Of a stretch of DNA of 64,000 nt, positions 53,189 through 62,266 are shown piece by piece. This DNA comes from an uncultured Flavobacteriaceae bacterium. Its GTDB lineage: Bacteria > Bacteroidota > Bacteroidia > Flavobacteriales > Flavobacteriaceae. Location of the stretch: assembly GCA_947494695.1 (NCBI GenBank), contig CANLWB010000005.1:124001-188000 (forward strand). Direction: 5' to 3'. Made by a program: the position numbers and the translations under genes. The notes below the pieces were generated by a model. The model did not search any database and was not told the DNA's origin. It saw only the letters and a program-made list of their open reading frames with translations. Positions within the stretch are counted from its first letter, which is position 1; every line of letters begins with the position of its first letter.

Positions 53189-55348
53189 TTATGAGATGTA
53201 ATTCCAAATATTTTTGTACCTACCCAATGCTTTATAAGTGTCTAAAATAACTTGGTTTTCTAAAGCAGTAAGTGTTGGATCGTTTTTAAGAATATGCTTT
53301 GCATGATGTCTTGCAAGGTTCAGAATATCATTATCTTTAATAATATCGGCAATTTTAAGATTTAGTACACCACTTTGCTGTGTTCCCATAATATCTCCTG
53401 GGCCTCTTAAGCGAAGATCTACTTCGGCAATTTCGAAACCATCACTGGTTCGAACCATGGTTTCTAACCGTGTTTTACTATCGTTACTAAGTTTATGTCC
53501 GGTCATTAAAATACAATAGCTTTGTTCGGCACCACGTCCAACGCGTCCCCGAAGTTGATGCAATTGCGATAAACCAAAGCGTTCGGCACTTTCAATAATC
53601 ATAACCGAAGCATTGGGGACATTAACCCCCACCTCAATAACCGTTGTGGCAACCATGATTTGAGTTTCCCCTTTTATAAAACGTTGCATTTCATAATCTT
53701 TGTCTGCAGGTTTCATCTTTCCATGAACAATAGAAATTTGGTAATCGGGTAGCGGGAAATCCCTGGAAATACTCTCATAGCCATCCATTAAATCCTTATA
53801 ATCCATTTTTTCATTTTCCTGAATTAAAGGATATACAATATAAATTTGACGCCCTTTTGAAATTTCATCACGAATAAACTTAAAAACATTCAATCTATTT
53901 TTATCATAGCGATGTACGGTCTTTATAGACTGTCTTCCAGGCGGTAATTCGTCTATAATAGAAATATCCAGATCGCCATAAACAGACATGGCTAGAGTTC
54001 TTGGAATAGGGGTTGCTGTCATAACTAAAACATGAGGAGGGATATGAGATCCGTTAGTGTTTTCGGAATGTTTTTCACCTTCTTTTTGAGAGGATTGAAG
54101 CGGCCCTTTTTTCCATAATTTACTTCTTTGAGCCACCCCAAATCGATGCTGTTCATCTATAATAGCAAGTCCTAAATTTTTAAATTTCACCTTGTCTTCA
54201 AGTAAGGCATGCGTACCAATAAGGATTTTCAGATCACCATTTTCTAAGTTTTCGTGAATTCGCTTTCTATCTGAAGTTTTGGTTGATCCAGTTAGCTTCT
54301 CTATGCTGATATTCAGTGTTTTACAGTATTTTAGTAATCCGTTATAGTGTTGGACTGACAAAATTTCAGTCGGAGCCATTAAACACGCTTGAAAACCGTT
54401 GTCAAGTGCGATTAACATTGACATAAGTGCGACTATGGTCTTGCCAGAACCTACATCGCCTTGCAAAAGGCGATTCATTTGTGCATAACTTCCCAAATCG
54501 GATCGAATTTCCTTTAAAACTCGTTTTTGAGCACCGGTTAATTGAAACGGTAAGTGCTCTTTATAAAAGGTGTTAAAATAGAAGCCAACGTTTTCAAATG
54601 GTAGTCCTTTTATTTTGGCTTTATTGGTTAAATTTTTAATAATAAGCTGAAGCTGAATATAAAATAACTCTTCGAATTTTAATCGAAATTGAGCCCTTGA
54701 AAGCCATTCTAAACTTTTGGGAAAATGAACATTAAAGAGGGCTTCTTTTTTAGGAATTAGTTTAAGCTCACTTAGCAAATCGTTAGGTAATGTCTCTTTA
54801 AATTTATGACCAGTTTCAATAAAGAGTTGTTGCATGATTTTACTAACTACCCGATTTGTAATCCCTTTATTTGAAAGTTTTTCGGTTGAAGGGTATACCG
54901 GTTGCATGGCAGAACGTAAGTTCTCTTTATGATCTTCCAATAGCTCCATATCTGGGTGAGGCATGCTAAACTTACCACTAAACCAGTTGGTTTTTCCGAA
55001 AATAACATAGGGTTTATTTACTTTTATACTTTCCCGAATCCATTTTTGTCCACGAAACCAAACCAATTCCATGGTACCCGTTTCGTCTTGAAATGTTCCA
55101 ACCAGACGTTTACCTCGCTTTTGAGCAACTTCTTTAAACCCGGTAATCTTACCAATTATTTGAACATCGGCGTTATTGCGATTTAATTGGTTGATTTTAT
55201 AGTATTGAGTACGGTCTATATACCGGTTTGGAAATAGATTAATGAGATCTTGATATGTATGAATACCAAGCTCCTTACGTAACAAATTGGCTCTGTTGGG
55301 GCCTACGCCTTTTAAGTAATCTATTGGTGTTTGAAGTATTTCAGACAT
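53189..55348 (-). CDS. recG: ATP-dependent DNA helicase RecG
   Basis: A 719-residue branch-migration helicase that reverses stalled forks. The wedge/OB domain fills the N-terminal third (GVGPNRANLLRKELGI at the start). The helicase core has Walker A G297-DVGSGKT304, the DEQH box in IIDEQHRFGV, TATPIPRT and QLHQLRGRVGRG. A small insert (about 418-437, polar EGEKHSENTNGSH) sits just after the DEQH region and makes it slightly longer than usual. It is monocistronic and minus-strand. Confidence 0.96.
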   Translation of the reverse strand: MSEILQTPIDYLKGVGPNRANLLRKELGIHTYQDLINLFPNRYIDRTQYYKINQLNRNNADVQIIGKITGFKEVAQKRGKRLVGTFQDETGTMELVWFRGQKWIRESIKVNKPYVIFGKTNWFSGKFSMPHPDMELLEDHKENLRSAMQPVYPSTEKLSNKGITNRVVSKIMQQLFIETGHKFKETLPNDLLSELKLIPKKEALFNVHFPKSLEWLSRAQFRLKFEELFYIQLQLIIKNLTNKAKIKGLPFENVGFYFNTFYKEHLPFQLTGAQKRVLKEIRSDLGSYAQMNRLLQGDVGSGKTIVALMSMLIALDNGFQACLMAPTEILSVQHYNGLLKYCKTLNISIEKLTGSTKTSDRKRIHENLENGDLKILIGTHALLEDKVKFKNLGLAIIDEQHRFGVAQRSKLWKKGPLQSSQKEGEKHSENTNGSHIPPHVLVMTATPIPRTLAMSVYGDLDISIIDELPPGRQSIKTVHRYDKNRLNVFKFIRDEISKGRQIYIVYPLIQENEKMDYKDLMDGYESISRDFPLPDYQISIVHGKMKPADKDYEMQRFIKGETQIMVATTVIEVGVNVPNASVMIIESAERFGLSQLHQLRGRVGRGAEQSYCILMTGHKLSNDSKTRLETMVRTSDGFEIAEVDLRLRGPGDIMGTQQSGVLNLKIADIIKDNDILNLARHHAKHILKNDPTLTALENQVILDTYKALGRYKNIWNYIS

Positions 55349-55531
55349 AAAAGCGAATTTAGGGCATTTGCTTAAATTTTAAAAGTAAACGTTTACCATT
55401 TAGAGGTTCTTTTCATAAAGAATCCTAAAAGAAAACGATATTAGAAGTTGTGTAATATTGTATTTCTATGACTGCATTTTGCATTTTATAACTTATATGT
55501 ATATTTACAGAATACATTAAGCCCCAAAGAC

Positions 55532-56923
55532 ATGAAACCTTATCTAACCCTAATTTTGTTCATGTGTATGTTAAGTGCATGTGAAAAATCTAGTATTGAA
55601 AACATCGATCTTCCTGGTCCATCCTCTTCTAATGAGATTGTATATGAGGACAAAGTTTGTTCCTCCTGCGATTTTGTAGTGCAGGAAAGTGCATGGCAGG
55701 TTGATGGAAATATAGAACAGCTTAGAACAGATGGTACCATGGGAAAAATTAAACCCGGAGATACCATTGGAATAACTGGGAGCAGAGGCGGTATTCAATT
55801 TATAAATATTACTGGTACTCAAGAAAACCCTGTTGTAATTACAAATTGTGATGGAACAGTAAGGCTAGGTACTACCATAAATGAGTCTAAGGCCCTTCAT
55901 TTTATAAATTCAAAACATTTTGTAATATCCGGAGCCGGAAGTACTTCAGAAAAATATGGTATGAAGCTTATTGGATATTTTGGTATTGAAATAACAGATT
56001 ATTCGACCGATTTCGAGATTTTCGCAGTGGAAGTTCTTGCGGCCGGATATGTTGGTATTGCTGCCAGAACGAGTCCTCCTCCATACCCTGATTGTGTTAA
56101 TGCAGATAATACGAGAGATATATTTACTCAAAAAAATACCCGAATACATCATAACTATGTTCACGATACCGAAGGAGAAGGCTTTTATATTGGAGGGTCT
56201 CACTGGCACGTGTTGTGGGATGAAAAATGTCCGGGTGTCTATGAGCCAGAACTTCATGGTGTTAGAATCCACCATAACATCCTGGAGAATATTGGTATGG
56301 ACGGTATTCAAGTGGGGAGTGCTTCAAGAGATGTGAAAATATATAACAATACCATCAATAACTTCGGAACGAGAAGTATAGGTGGTCACATGACCGGTTT
56401 TCAAATTAATCCCGGAACAACCGGAGAACTATATAACAATGTTATAAATGGCGGGAATGGTTTTGGCATTTTCGTATTGGGTAGAGGTGATAATCTTATA
56501 TACAACAATCTAATTATTAAACCGTCTTACGACGGTATTTATACACAAGATAGAAGTCCAACAGCAGATGCAGGTTTTTATATAATTAACAACACAATTA
56601 TTGAGCCCGGAAAAGGGATAGGATGGAATTCTCTTGATACAAGCAATAATGAAATTGTTAATAATATAATCTATAAACCACGCATCGCTTTTATCGATAG
56701 CGATGGCCATAACAATAATTATATTTACGAAAATAACCTGGAGATACGTACAGATGGTCATTTTGAATTCGGTGAAAATTATCGATTACTTAAAGGTGCC
56801 ACCGATGCTATCGATAAAGGGAAGGATGTCTTTGAGAGATACGGTATTGAGTTTGATATTGTTGGAAATAAAAGGCCTTTTGGATCTGGATACGATATTG
56901 GTGCTTATGAGTATAAAGAATAG
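55532..56923 (+). CDS. Right-handed parallel beta-helix lipoprotein
   Basis: A 463-residue lipoprotein. The signal ends at C17 (LSAC). A Cys-containing region (KVCSSCDFVV, about 43-52) precedes a beta-helix of repeated short strands with N/D-rich turns, for example NTRIHHNYVHDTEGEGFYIGG, GVRIHHNILENIGMDGIQVG and YNNTINNFGTRSIGGHMTG. The fold is that of polysaccharide lyases and carbohydrate-binding surface proteins. The family and substrate are not identified, and no PUL genes are nearby. C-terminal GNKRPFGSGYDIGAYEY is a common end of such secreted repeat proteins in Bacteroidetes. Confidence 0.8.
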   Translation: MKPYLTLILFMCMLSACEKSSIENIDLPGPSSSNEIVYEDKVCSSCDFVVQESAWQVDGNIEQLRTDGTMGKIKPGDTIGITGSRGGIQFINITGTQENPVVITNCDGTVRLGTTINESKALHFINSKHFVISGAGSTSEKYGMKLIGYFGIEITDYSTDFEIFAVEVLAAGYVGIAARTSPPPYPDCVNADNTRDIFTQKNTRIHHNYVHDTEGEGFYIGGSHWHVLWDEKCPGVYEPELHGVRIHHNILENIGMDGIQVGSASRDVKIYNNTINNFGTRSIGGHMTGFQINPGTTGELYNNVINGGNGFGIFVLGRGDNLIYNNLIIKPSYDGIYTQDRSPTADAGFYIINNTIIEPGKGIGWNSLDTSNNEIVNNIIYKPRIAFIDSDGHNNNYIYENNLEIRTDGHFEFGENYRLLKGATDAIDKGKDVFERYGIEFDIVGNKRPFGSGYDIGAYEYKE

Positions 56924-57375
56924 CTTTTGGGGATCCAAAATATTTTGATGTATTATCCACAAATAAAAATCGCAACAAACAATATTTCAGCCTGTTGCGA
57001 TGTTGTTATAGCTATTAATTAGCTTACTCTCAAGGCATAGCTATAAACTCTTTATTGTTTCGACATATGAGAGCATGTGTTTCTTTATTTAGAGAAACTG
57101 TCGTTATTATCCGTAAATCATAGTTTGAACAAAAAGTAGCATTTTTAATATTAGAAAGACAAGTTGAGAGCGTTTGTTGAGTAGTAATCTTTCTAACTAT
57201 AAATAATTACTTTTCTTACTTCAAAGAAAATGGTTTCTTATGTAATATTGTGATATTTTCGTTTAACTGTTTATAAAATAAGATAAAGGGGGTTTATTTT
57301 GAAAAACAGCTTTTTGTAAGAAAACCGAGATGTCTAATTTGAAAATTTTGGATCGAAGTTTGTTATATTCGATAT
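56924..57375. other. Intergenic region with a conserved-looking hairpin
   Basis: No gene is seen in 452 bases. A perfect 9-base inverted repeat, ATCGCAACA (56969-56977) and TGTTGCGAT (56993-57001), lies 45 bases after the beta-helix stop; with no T run on the plus strand it is a weak terminator candidate. The remaining sequence is A/T-rich, with a possible promoter just ahead of the M1 peptidase start (TTTG near 57338 and TATATTCG at 57364). Confidence 0.45.
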
Positions 57376-59331
57376 ATGGAATTAAGACTTGTAATTTTAC
57401 TAGTATTGGTAACCTTTACCACATTTGCTCAACAAATAGATGTTGTTGATTTTAAAACAGCAAAGGCCGATATCTTTTTCGGAGATCTTTCAAAGAAAGA
57501 CGTTTCGGGAACCGTTACGTATACCTTCAAAGTTTTAAAGGATATTGATTCGGTATACATAGATGCCAGGTCGTTTGAGCATATTGAATACATATTGGAT
57601 GGAGAATATACTGGTAACTTGTATAATGATAAACACCTTATTATTAAACACCCTTTTAAAGCCAATATGGAACATCGTTTACAAATTGCTTGGAAAACAC
57701 GTCCTAAAAAAGCCATGTACTTTATCGACTGGGGATTTGAAGGTGGTAATAAACAAATTTGGACGCAAGGCCAGGGTAAATATACGAGCAACTGGTTACC
57801 GAGTATCGATGACATGAACGACAAAATAGAATTCGATTTAACCATAACATTTCATAAAGGTTATGAAGTCATCTCGAATGGTAAACTTATTCAAGTAAAA
57901 GATTTTGAAGACCTTAATACCTGGCATTACGACATGAAACAACCTATGTCGAGTTATTTAGTGGCATTAGCCATTGGTAAATACCAAAAAGTGGTGGAAT
58001 ATTCTAAAAATGGTATTCCATTGGAAATGTACTTCTATCCAGAAGACTCCTTAAAAGTGGAACCTACCTATCGTTATACAAAACGAATGTTTGATTTTCT
58101 CGAAGGTGAAATCGGAGTTGCTTATCCATGGCAGAATTATAAACAGATTCCTGTAAAGGACTTTTTGTATGCCGGGATGGAAAACACAGGAACGACCATT
58201 TTTTCGGATGGATTTGTGGTTGATTCTATTGCTTTTATCGACAAAAATTATGTGAATGTCAATGCTCACGAATTAGCGCATCAATGGTTTGGTAATTTAG
58301 TTACGGAAACTTCAGGAACACATCATTGGTTACAGGAAGGTTTTGCAACATATTATGCACTATTGGCAGAGCGCGAGGTGTTTGGTGAAGATTACTACTA
58401 CTGGCGGCTTTATGAATATGCTCAGGAACTTCGAGAGCAGGATAAGGGTGGAAAAAGTACGATGTTGTTAGATCCCAAATCTAGTAGCATAACCTTTTAT
58501 AAAAAGGGCGCTATGGCCTTACACATGTTAAGAGAGAACGTTGGAGATGTTGCTTTTAAAACAGCAGTGAAGCGTTATTTAGAAGACCATCGCTTTGAAA
58601 ATGTTGAAAGCAACGACTTTATTGATATGGTGGAGCAGGAGCATGGTAAAAGTTTAGATGCTTTTGTTACCCTTTGGTTGAAAACTAAGGCATTTAATTA
58701 TGATGTGGTTCTGGAAAGTCTGAAGAAATCGGTGTTCATTCAGGAATACCTAATGGTCGATTGTGAGGCCTACACCTCTAAATGTAAAGGATACTTATCT
58801 TCAGGGATTTCAGATGAGGCTAAAATAAAAGTGGTCTCCCAAATGCCGAATCGATTGGAGAAAGAAGATTTTAAGAACCCTTTAAAGGTACGTCAGGCCA
58901 TTGCGCAAGCTCTAAATAAAGTACCTTTAGAGCTAAAGGAAGATTATGAAACATTGTTAGATGATAAATCGTATGAGACTATTGCGGCCGCTTTATTTGG
59001 GCTTTGGAATAGCTTTCCAAAGGACCAGCCAAAATACTTAGATGCTACCAAAAATAGTATTGGATTTAGAGATAAAAATGTTAGAATACTATGGTTAACA
59101 TTAGCATTAATCACAGATGATTATGAGCCTGAGAATAATACCATATATTTTAATGAGCTTCTTGATTATACAAGCTCAAAATATGGCTTTGAGGTTCGAA
59201 TGAATGCGTTTAGTCATTTAAATTGGATACGCTCTTGTGGTGCACCGTGTCAAACGAATCTAAAGGAAGCAACTAAACATCATAATTGGAGGTTTTCTAA
59301 ATTTGCAAAAGAGATGCTTAAAAGCAAATAA
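57376..59331 (+). CDS. M1 family aminopeptidase (gluzincin)
   Basis: A 651-residue secreted zinc peptidase. A signal peptide lies before about residue 19 (FTTFAQ). The substrate-gating motif G267-MEN270 (YAGMENTG) and the zinc site H298-E-L-A-H302 with E321 (WLQEGFATYYA) are intact. A C-terminal helical region with repeated Lys/Glu patterns resembles the armadillo-like domain of larger M1 enzymes. It trims N-terminal residues from peptides. An ATG at 57376 immediately follows the putative -7 element, so the start could be a little downstream. Confidence 0.9.
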   Translation: MELRLVILLVLVTFTTFAQQIDVVDFKTAKADIFFGDLSKKDVSGTVTYTFKVLKDIDSVYIDARSFEHIEYILDGEYTGNLYNDKHLIIKHPFKANMEHRLQIAWKTRPKKAMYFIDWGFEGGNKQIWTQGQGKYTSNWLPSIDDMNDKIEFDLTITFHKGYEVISNGKLIQVKDFEDLNTWHYDMKQPMSSYLVALAIGKYQKVVEYSKNGIPLEMYFYPEDSLKVEPTYRYTKRMFDFLEGEIGVAYPWQNYKQIPVKDFLYAGMENTGTTIFSDGFVVDSIAFIDKNYVNVNAHELAHQWFGNLVTETSGTHHWLQEGFATYYALLAEREVFGEDYYYWRLYEYAQELREQDKGGKSTMLLDPKSSSITFYKKGAMALHMLRENVGDVAFKTAVKRYLEDHRFENVESNDFIDMVEQEHGKSLDAFVTLWLKTKAFNYDVVLESLKKSVFIQEYLMVDCEAYTSKCKGYLSSGISDEAKIKVVSQMPNRLEKEDFKNPLKVRQAIAQALNKVPLELKEDYETLLDDKSYETIAAALFGLWNSFPKDQPKYLDATKNSIGFRDKNVRILWLTLALITDDYEPENNTIYFNELLDYTSSKYGFEVRMNAFSHLNWIRSCGAPCQTNLKEATKHHNWRFSKFAKEMLKSK

Positions 59332-59386
59332 TTTTATAACCTCGTTACAGTTAAACACCACAAATCAAATGACAATAATCTGAAAT

Positions 59387-60388
59387 TTACTTTCTACGTT
59401 TATTATGGTAACAATCTATATCGTGATTTGAATAGGTTGCTGATAGTTCGTATAGCGCTTCCGTTTGATCGGTACTTGCAGTATTAAAATCGCGAGAAAA
59501 CCCTAAGCGCAAACGGTCTAATTCAAACCCTATAAACGCATTTACAGATGTTAGAAACTGTTCATTTAAGTTGTTTTTATTTAGATTTGAAACAGCCGAA
59601 ATTCCAATAAACAAACCGTTAAGATTTATAGTAGAACCAAGGTCTAAACGCTTAAATTCACCCTGCCCCGTATAGTTTAAAGCGAGTAGTATGTCGTGTG
59701 CATTAAGGTACTTGAATCTATAAGCGGCATGAATAGAATAGAGGAGGTTTAAACGAACATTATTATTTAAAAATGAAATTGGAGGTCTGCTCAAGTGTTT
59801 TACGGTAACCCCTCCCCAAAAACTAGGATCACGGTCCTTGTATCCTTTTTTGTCGATTACAAATCCAGCAGTAATATCTTCATATCTTCGGGTAAAATAA
59901 ACTTGAGAAGTCGATGGGTCAATAGTATCTCCAGTTAGTGCTCCCAGATATGTATTAATAGGATCTCCTAAAACCAGATTTCCAAAATTAAGATTTCTCC
60001 AGGCATAACCGGCTTCAATTGCAGGTCTGAAAAACCAATTGTTTTTCAGTTCTATGCGATACGTATAGTTAACATTTAACTGACGGTAAAAGTATTTGGT
60101 TTTATTTTCAATTAAAGTCATGCCATTAACTCCAAAGGAATGTTTTGAGTCTTTATGAACAGGTCTACTCATAAAAGCATGAAACATATCTATGTTTAAG
60201 CCAAGTTTAGGCCATTGTCTTCTATATGTAATTCCACCATATAGCGCGTTTTCAAAGCCAGAAAAACCAGGGTTTAAAGTTTCGGGTACCATAAAGTATT
60301 GCGAAAAAGCAGGATCTTGAGCATAAGTTTTAAAGAAAAGGCAGGTTAATAATAAAAAGGTAACTGTATTTACTTTCATTCTTATCAT
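59387..60388 (-). CDS. PorP/SprF family type IX secretion membrane protein
   Basis: A 333-residue outer-membrane protein. A signal peptide (FLLLTCLFFKTYA) precedes DPAFSQYFMVPETLNPGFSGF, the conserved start of PorP/SprF proteins. The rest is aromatic-rich barrel sequence ending near YSNHDIDCYH. These proteins assist surface display of gliding adhesins or other type IX cargo. No SprB-like giant cargo gene is in the window. It overlaps the upstream small gene by 4 bases, so the two are cotranslated. Confidence 0.85.
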   Translation of the reverse strand: MIRMKVNTVTFLLLTCLFFKTYAQDPAFSQYFMVPETLNPGFSGFENALYGGITYRRQWPKLGLNIDMFHAFMSRPVHKDSKHSFGVNGMTLIENKTKYFYRQLNVNYTYRIELKNNWFFRPAIEAGYAWRNLNFGNLVLGDPINTYLGALTGDTIDPSTSQVYFTRRYEDITAGFVIDKKGYKDRDPSFWGGVTVKHLSRPPISFLNNNVRLNLLYSIHAAYRFKYLNAHDILLALNYTGQGEFKRLDLGSTINLNGLFIGISAVSNLNKNNLNEQFLTSVNAFIGFELDRLRLGFSRDFNTASTDQTEALYELSATYSNHDIDCYHNKRRK

Positions 60389-60630
60389 GTTAAAAGTAAA
60401 GGACCTTCAGTTGTTATGGTGCCTAAATAAAAAGTCTCGTAAGAATATTTAAAATGATAACTTCCGTTTTTGGCTTTGAGTGTATTTACTTTTTTATTCC
60501 AGCCTTCAATATAGCTTTCAGTAGTTTGGAAGTTTATTGTTTTGGTTGATTCATTAGCTTTTTCAAATTCATTAGGAAGAAAGCAAACACTAACTAAGAA
60601 TAGTGTTGAGATGAAGTAGATCTTGCCCAT
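60385..60630 (-). CDS. Small secreted protein preceding the PorP/SprF gene
   Basis: An 81-residue protein with a signal peptide (FISTLFLVSVCFLP). The mature 60 residues contain TKTINFQTTESYIEGWNKKVNTLKAKNGSYHFKYSYETF and have no recognisable domain. The ATGA-type overlap (stop to start) with PorP/SprF makes it a translationally coupled partner. It could be a cargo-like or assembly peptide; nothing proves this. Confidence 0.6.
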   Translation of the reverse strand: MGKIYFISTLFLVSVCFLPNEFEKANESTKTINFQTTESYIEGWNKKVNTLKAKNGSYHFKYSYETFYLGTITTEGPLLLT

Positions 60631-60817
60631 GTACTGCCATTTTGTTGCTTATTAATGCATTAAGCTAAAGTAATTATTCTTTTCAATGAAGCTTTATCAA
60701 AACATGCTTTTCATCGGCTTTTTCTTTAAAATACACTTTAATGGGTATGAAATGCAAATTGTAAGGGAATATCTTATATCTTTAATTTTTCATACTATAA
60801 TTTATAATAAAGGAGAA

Positions 60818-61732
60818 TTGAAGGCATTAGTAATTTCAGGAGGAGGAAGTAAGGGTGCATATGCAGGAGGCGTGGCTCAATATCTAATTCAGGAAGAAGG
60901 CAAGAATTACGATTTGTTTTTAGGGACTTCTACAGGGAGTTTATTGGTACCTCACCTGGCAGCCGGAAAGATAGATAAAATCAAGGACGTATTTACGAAC
61001 GTTAATCAGAGTAATATTTTTAGTGTAAACCCTTTTGTGCATCGCAAAAAAGGAAATAGGGAATTTGTTTCGATAGACTTTATAAATACCCTTTGGCAAT
61101 TCATCAAAATGAAACGAACTTTTGGAGAAAGTAAAGCACTAAAGCGTCATCTAAAAAAGCACTTCATAGAAGAAGAATACAATATAATAAGAGAAACCAA
61201 AGAGGATGTTGTGGTTACTGTATCAAATTTATCTAAAAATAGAGTAGAGTATAAATCGATAAAAGATTTTAGCTATGACGAATTTTGTGATTGGATTTGG
61301 ATTTCCTGCAACTATATTCCGTTTATGTCTTTAGTTAAAAGAAATGGATTCGAGTATGCCGATGGTGGACTAGGGTGTGTTGTGCCTATACGAGAAGCCA
61401 TTTTACGAGGTGCTACAGAGGTGGATGCGGTTATTTTGGAATCCGAGAATATGGAATATAATAAAGTACTCGGGAAAAACCCGTTCTCCTTGATGATTAA
61501 TCTATTTAGTCATTTGCTAGATCAGGTAGAGCGTAGCGATATTACTATTGGAAAGTTAGCAGCTAAGAATAAAGATGTTCAGCTCAATCTATACTATACG
61601 CCTTCAAAACTTATTGAAAACTCTTTAATTTTTAATAAAAAGTTAATGACCTCTTGGTGGGAACAAGGTTTCCATTATGCTAAGTCCAAATGTGAGGAGG
61701 AAGCACGTTCCAATGAATTGCGTATTGACTAG
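60818..61732 (+). CDS. Patatin-like phospholipase
   Basis: A patatin of about 304 residues when started at the TTG at 60818, preceded at 7 bases by AGGAGA, an unusually good Shine-Dalgarno sequence for this phylum, and giving KALVISGGGSKGAYAGGV directly. Longer ATG starts at 60686 or 60749 add unlike-family sequence (KLYQNMLFIGFFF). The oxyanion G-G-G-x-K/R-G motif and the nucleophile S38 in GTSTG (S82 if counted from 60686) are present, and YADGG near 225 supplies the Asp. It is a serine/aspartate lipid acyl hydrolase, probably cytosolic. Confidence 0.85.
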   Translation: MKALVISGGGSKGAYAGGVAQYLIQEEGKNYDLFLGTSTGSLLVPHLAAGKIDKIKDVFTNVNQSNIFSVNPFVHRKKGNREFVSIDFINTLWQFIKMKRTFGESKALKRHLKKHFIEEEYNIIRETKEDVVVTVSNLSKNRVEYKSIKDFSYDEFCDWIWISCNYIPFMSLVKRNGFEYADGGLGCVVPIREAILRGATEVDAVILESENMEYNKVLGKNPFSLMINLFSHLLDQVERSDITIGKLAAKNKDVQLNLYYTPSKLIENSLIFNKKLMTSWWEQGFHYAKSKCEEEARSNELRID

Positions 61733-61736
61733 GCTT

Positions 61737-62258
61737 TTACCAGATGTCGGATACCTCTTTTTTAATAAAAGAAAGCGCAGTATCACTGGGAGAATGTCGT
61801 TCTATCATTTCCTCCAAAACAACTTCTCTTAGTCTATTGGCACTATCGGTTTTTTCAAGCAGGTTGGCCTTTCTTATAAGCTGTATGGTCGCGTTTTTCG
61901 CTGTTGTGATGATATTCCAGCATTCATCACTAATATAGATTTGTTGTGATAAATTATGCTCAAATTCCTGTTCGATATTTTGAATAAGCAAAGCTTCATA
62001 AGCTTCCTTGTCTGAAGATAGAGGTGCTGTTCTTATAAGGAGTTTAGAAGGTGTAATACGTTCTAAGAACAATGCCATTCTTTCATAGGCCTGAAGGCGT
62101 AAAGGCATGGCATTGACCTGTAAATCTTTTTTTAACAAAAACCGTCTGCGACCATCTTCATTTTTAGTATGTGCTTTAAAAAAGTAATAGGCAATAACAC
62201 CAGTAATTAATGAAGGGATTGCAAATAAAAATAAGTCTAAAATTCTTTGTACATCCAT
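61737..62258 (-). CDS. Small membrane-anchored protein of unknown function
   Basis: A 173-residue protein with one N-terminal span (FLFAIPSLITGVIAYYFF, about 10-27). A soluble helical region follows, with NAMPLRLQAYERMALFLERITP (about 49-70) as the most distinctive part. Homologs of this size and layout exist across Flavobacteriia without a known function. It starts 9 bases after the stop of the glutamate-synthase-like gene at 62267, so the two are probably transcribed together. Confidence 0.65.
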   Translation of the reverse strand: MDVQRILDLFLFAIPSLITGVIAYYFFKAHTKNEDGRRRFLLKKDLQVNAMPLRLQAYERMALFLERITPSKLLIRTAPLSSDKEAYEALLIQNIEQEFEHNLSQQIYISDECWNIITTAKNATIQLIRKANLLEKTDSANRLREVVLEEMIERHSPSDTALSFIKKEVSDIW

Positions 62259-62266
62259 AGTATATA

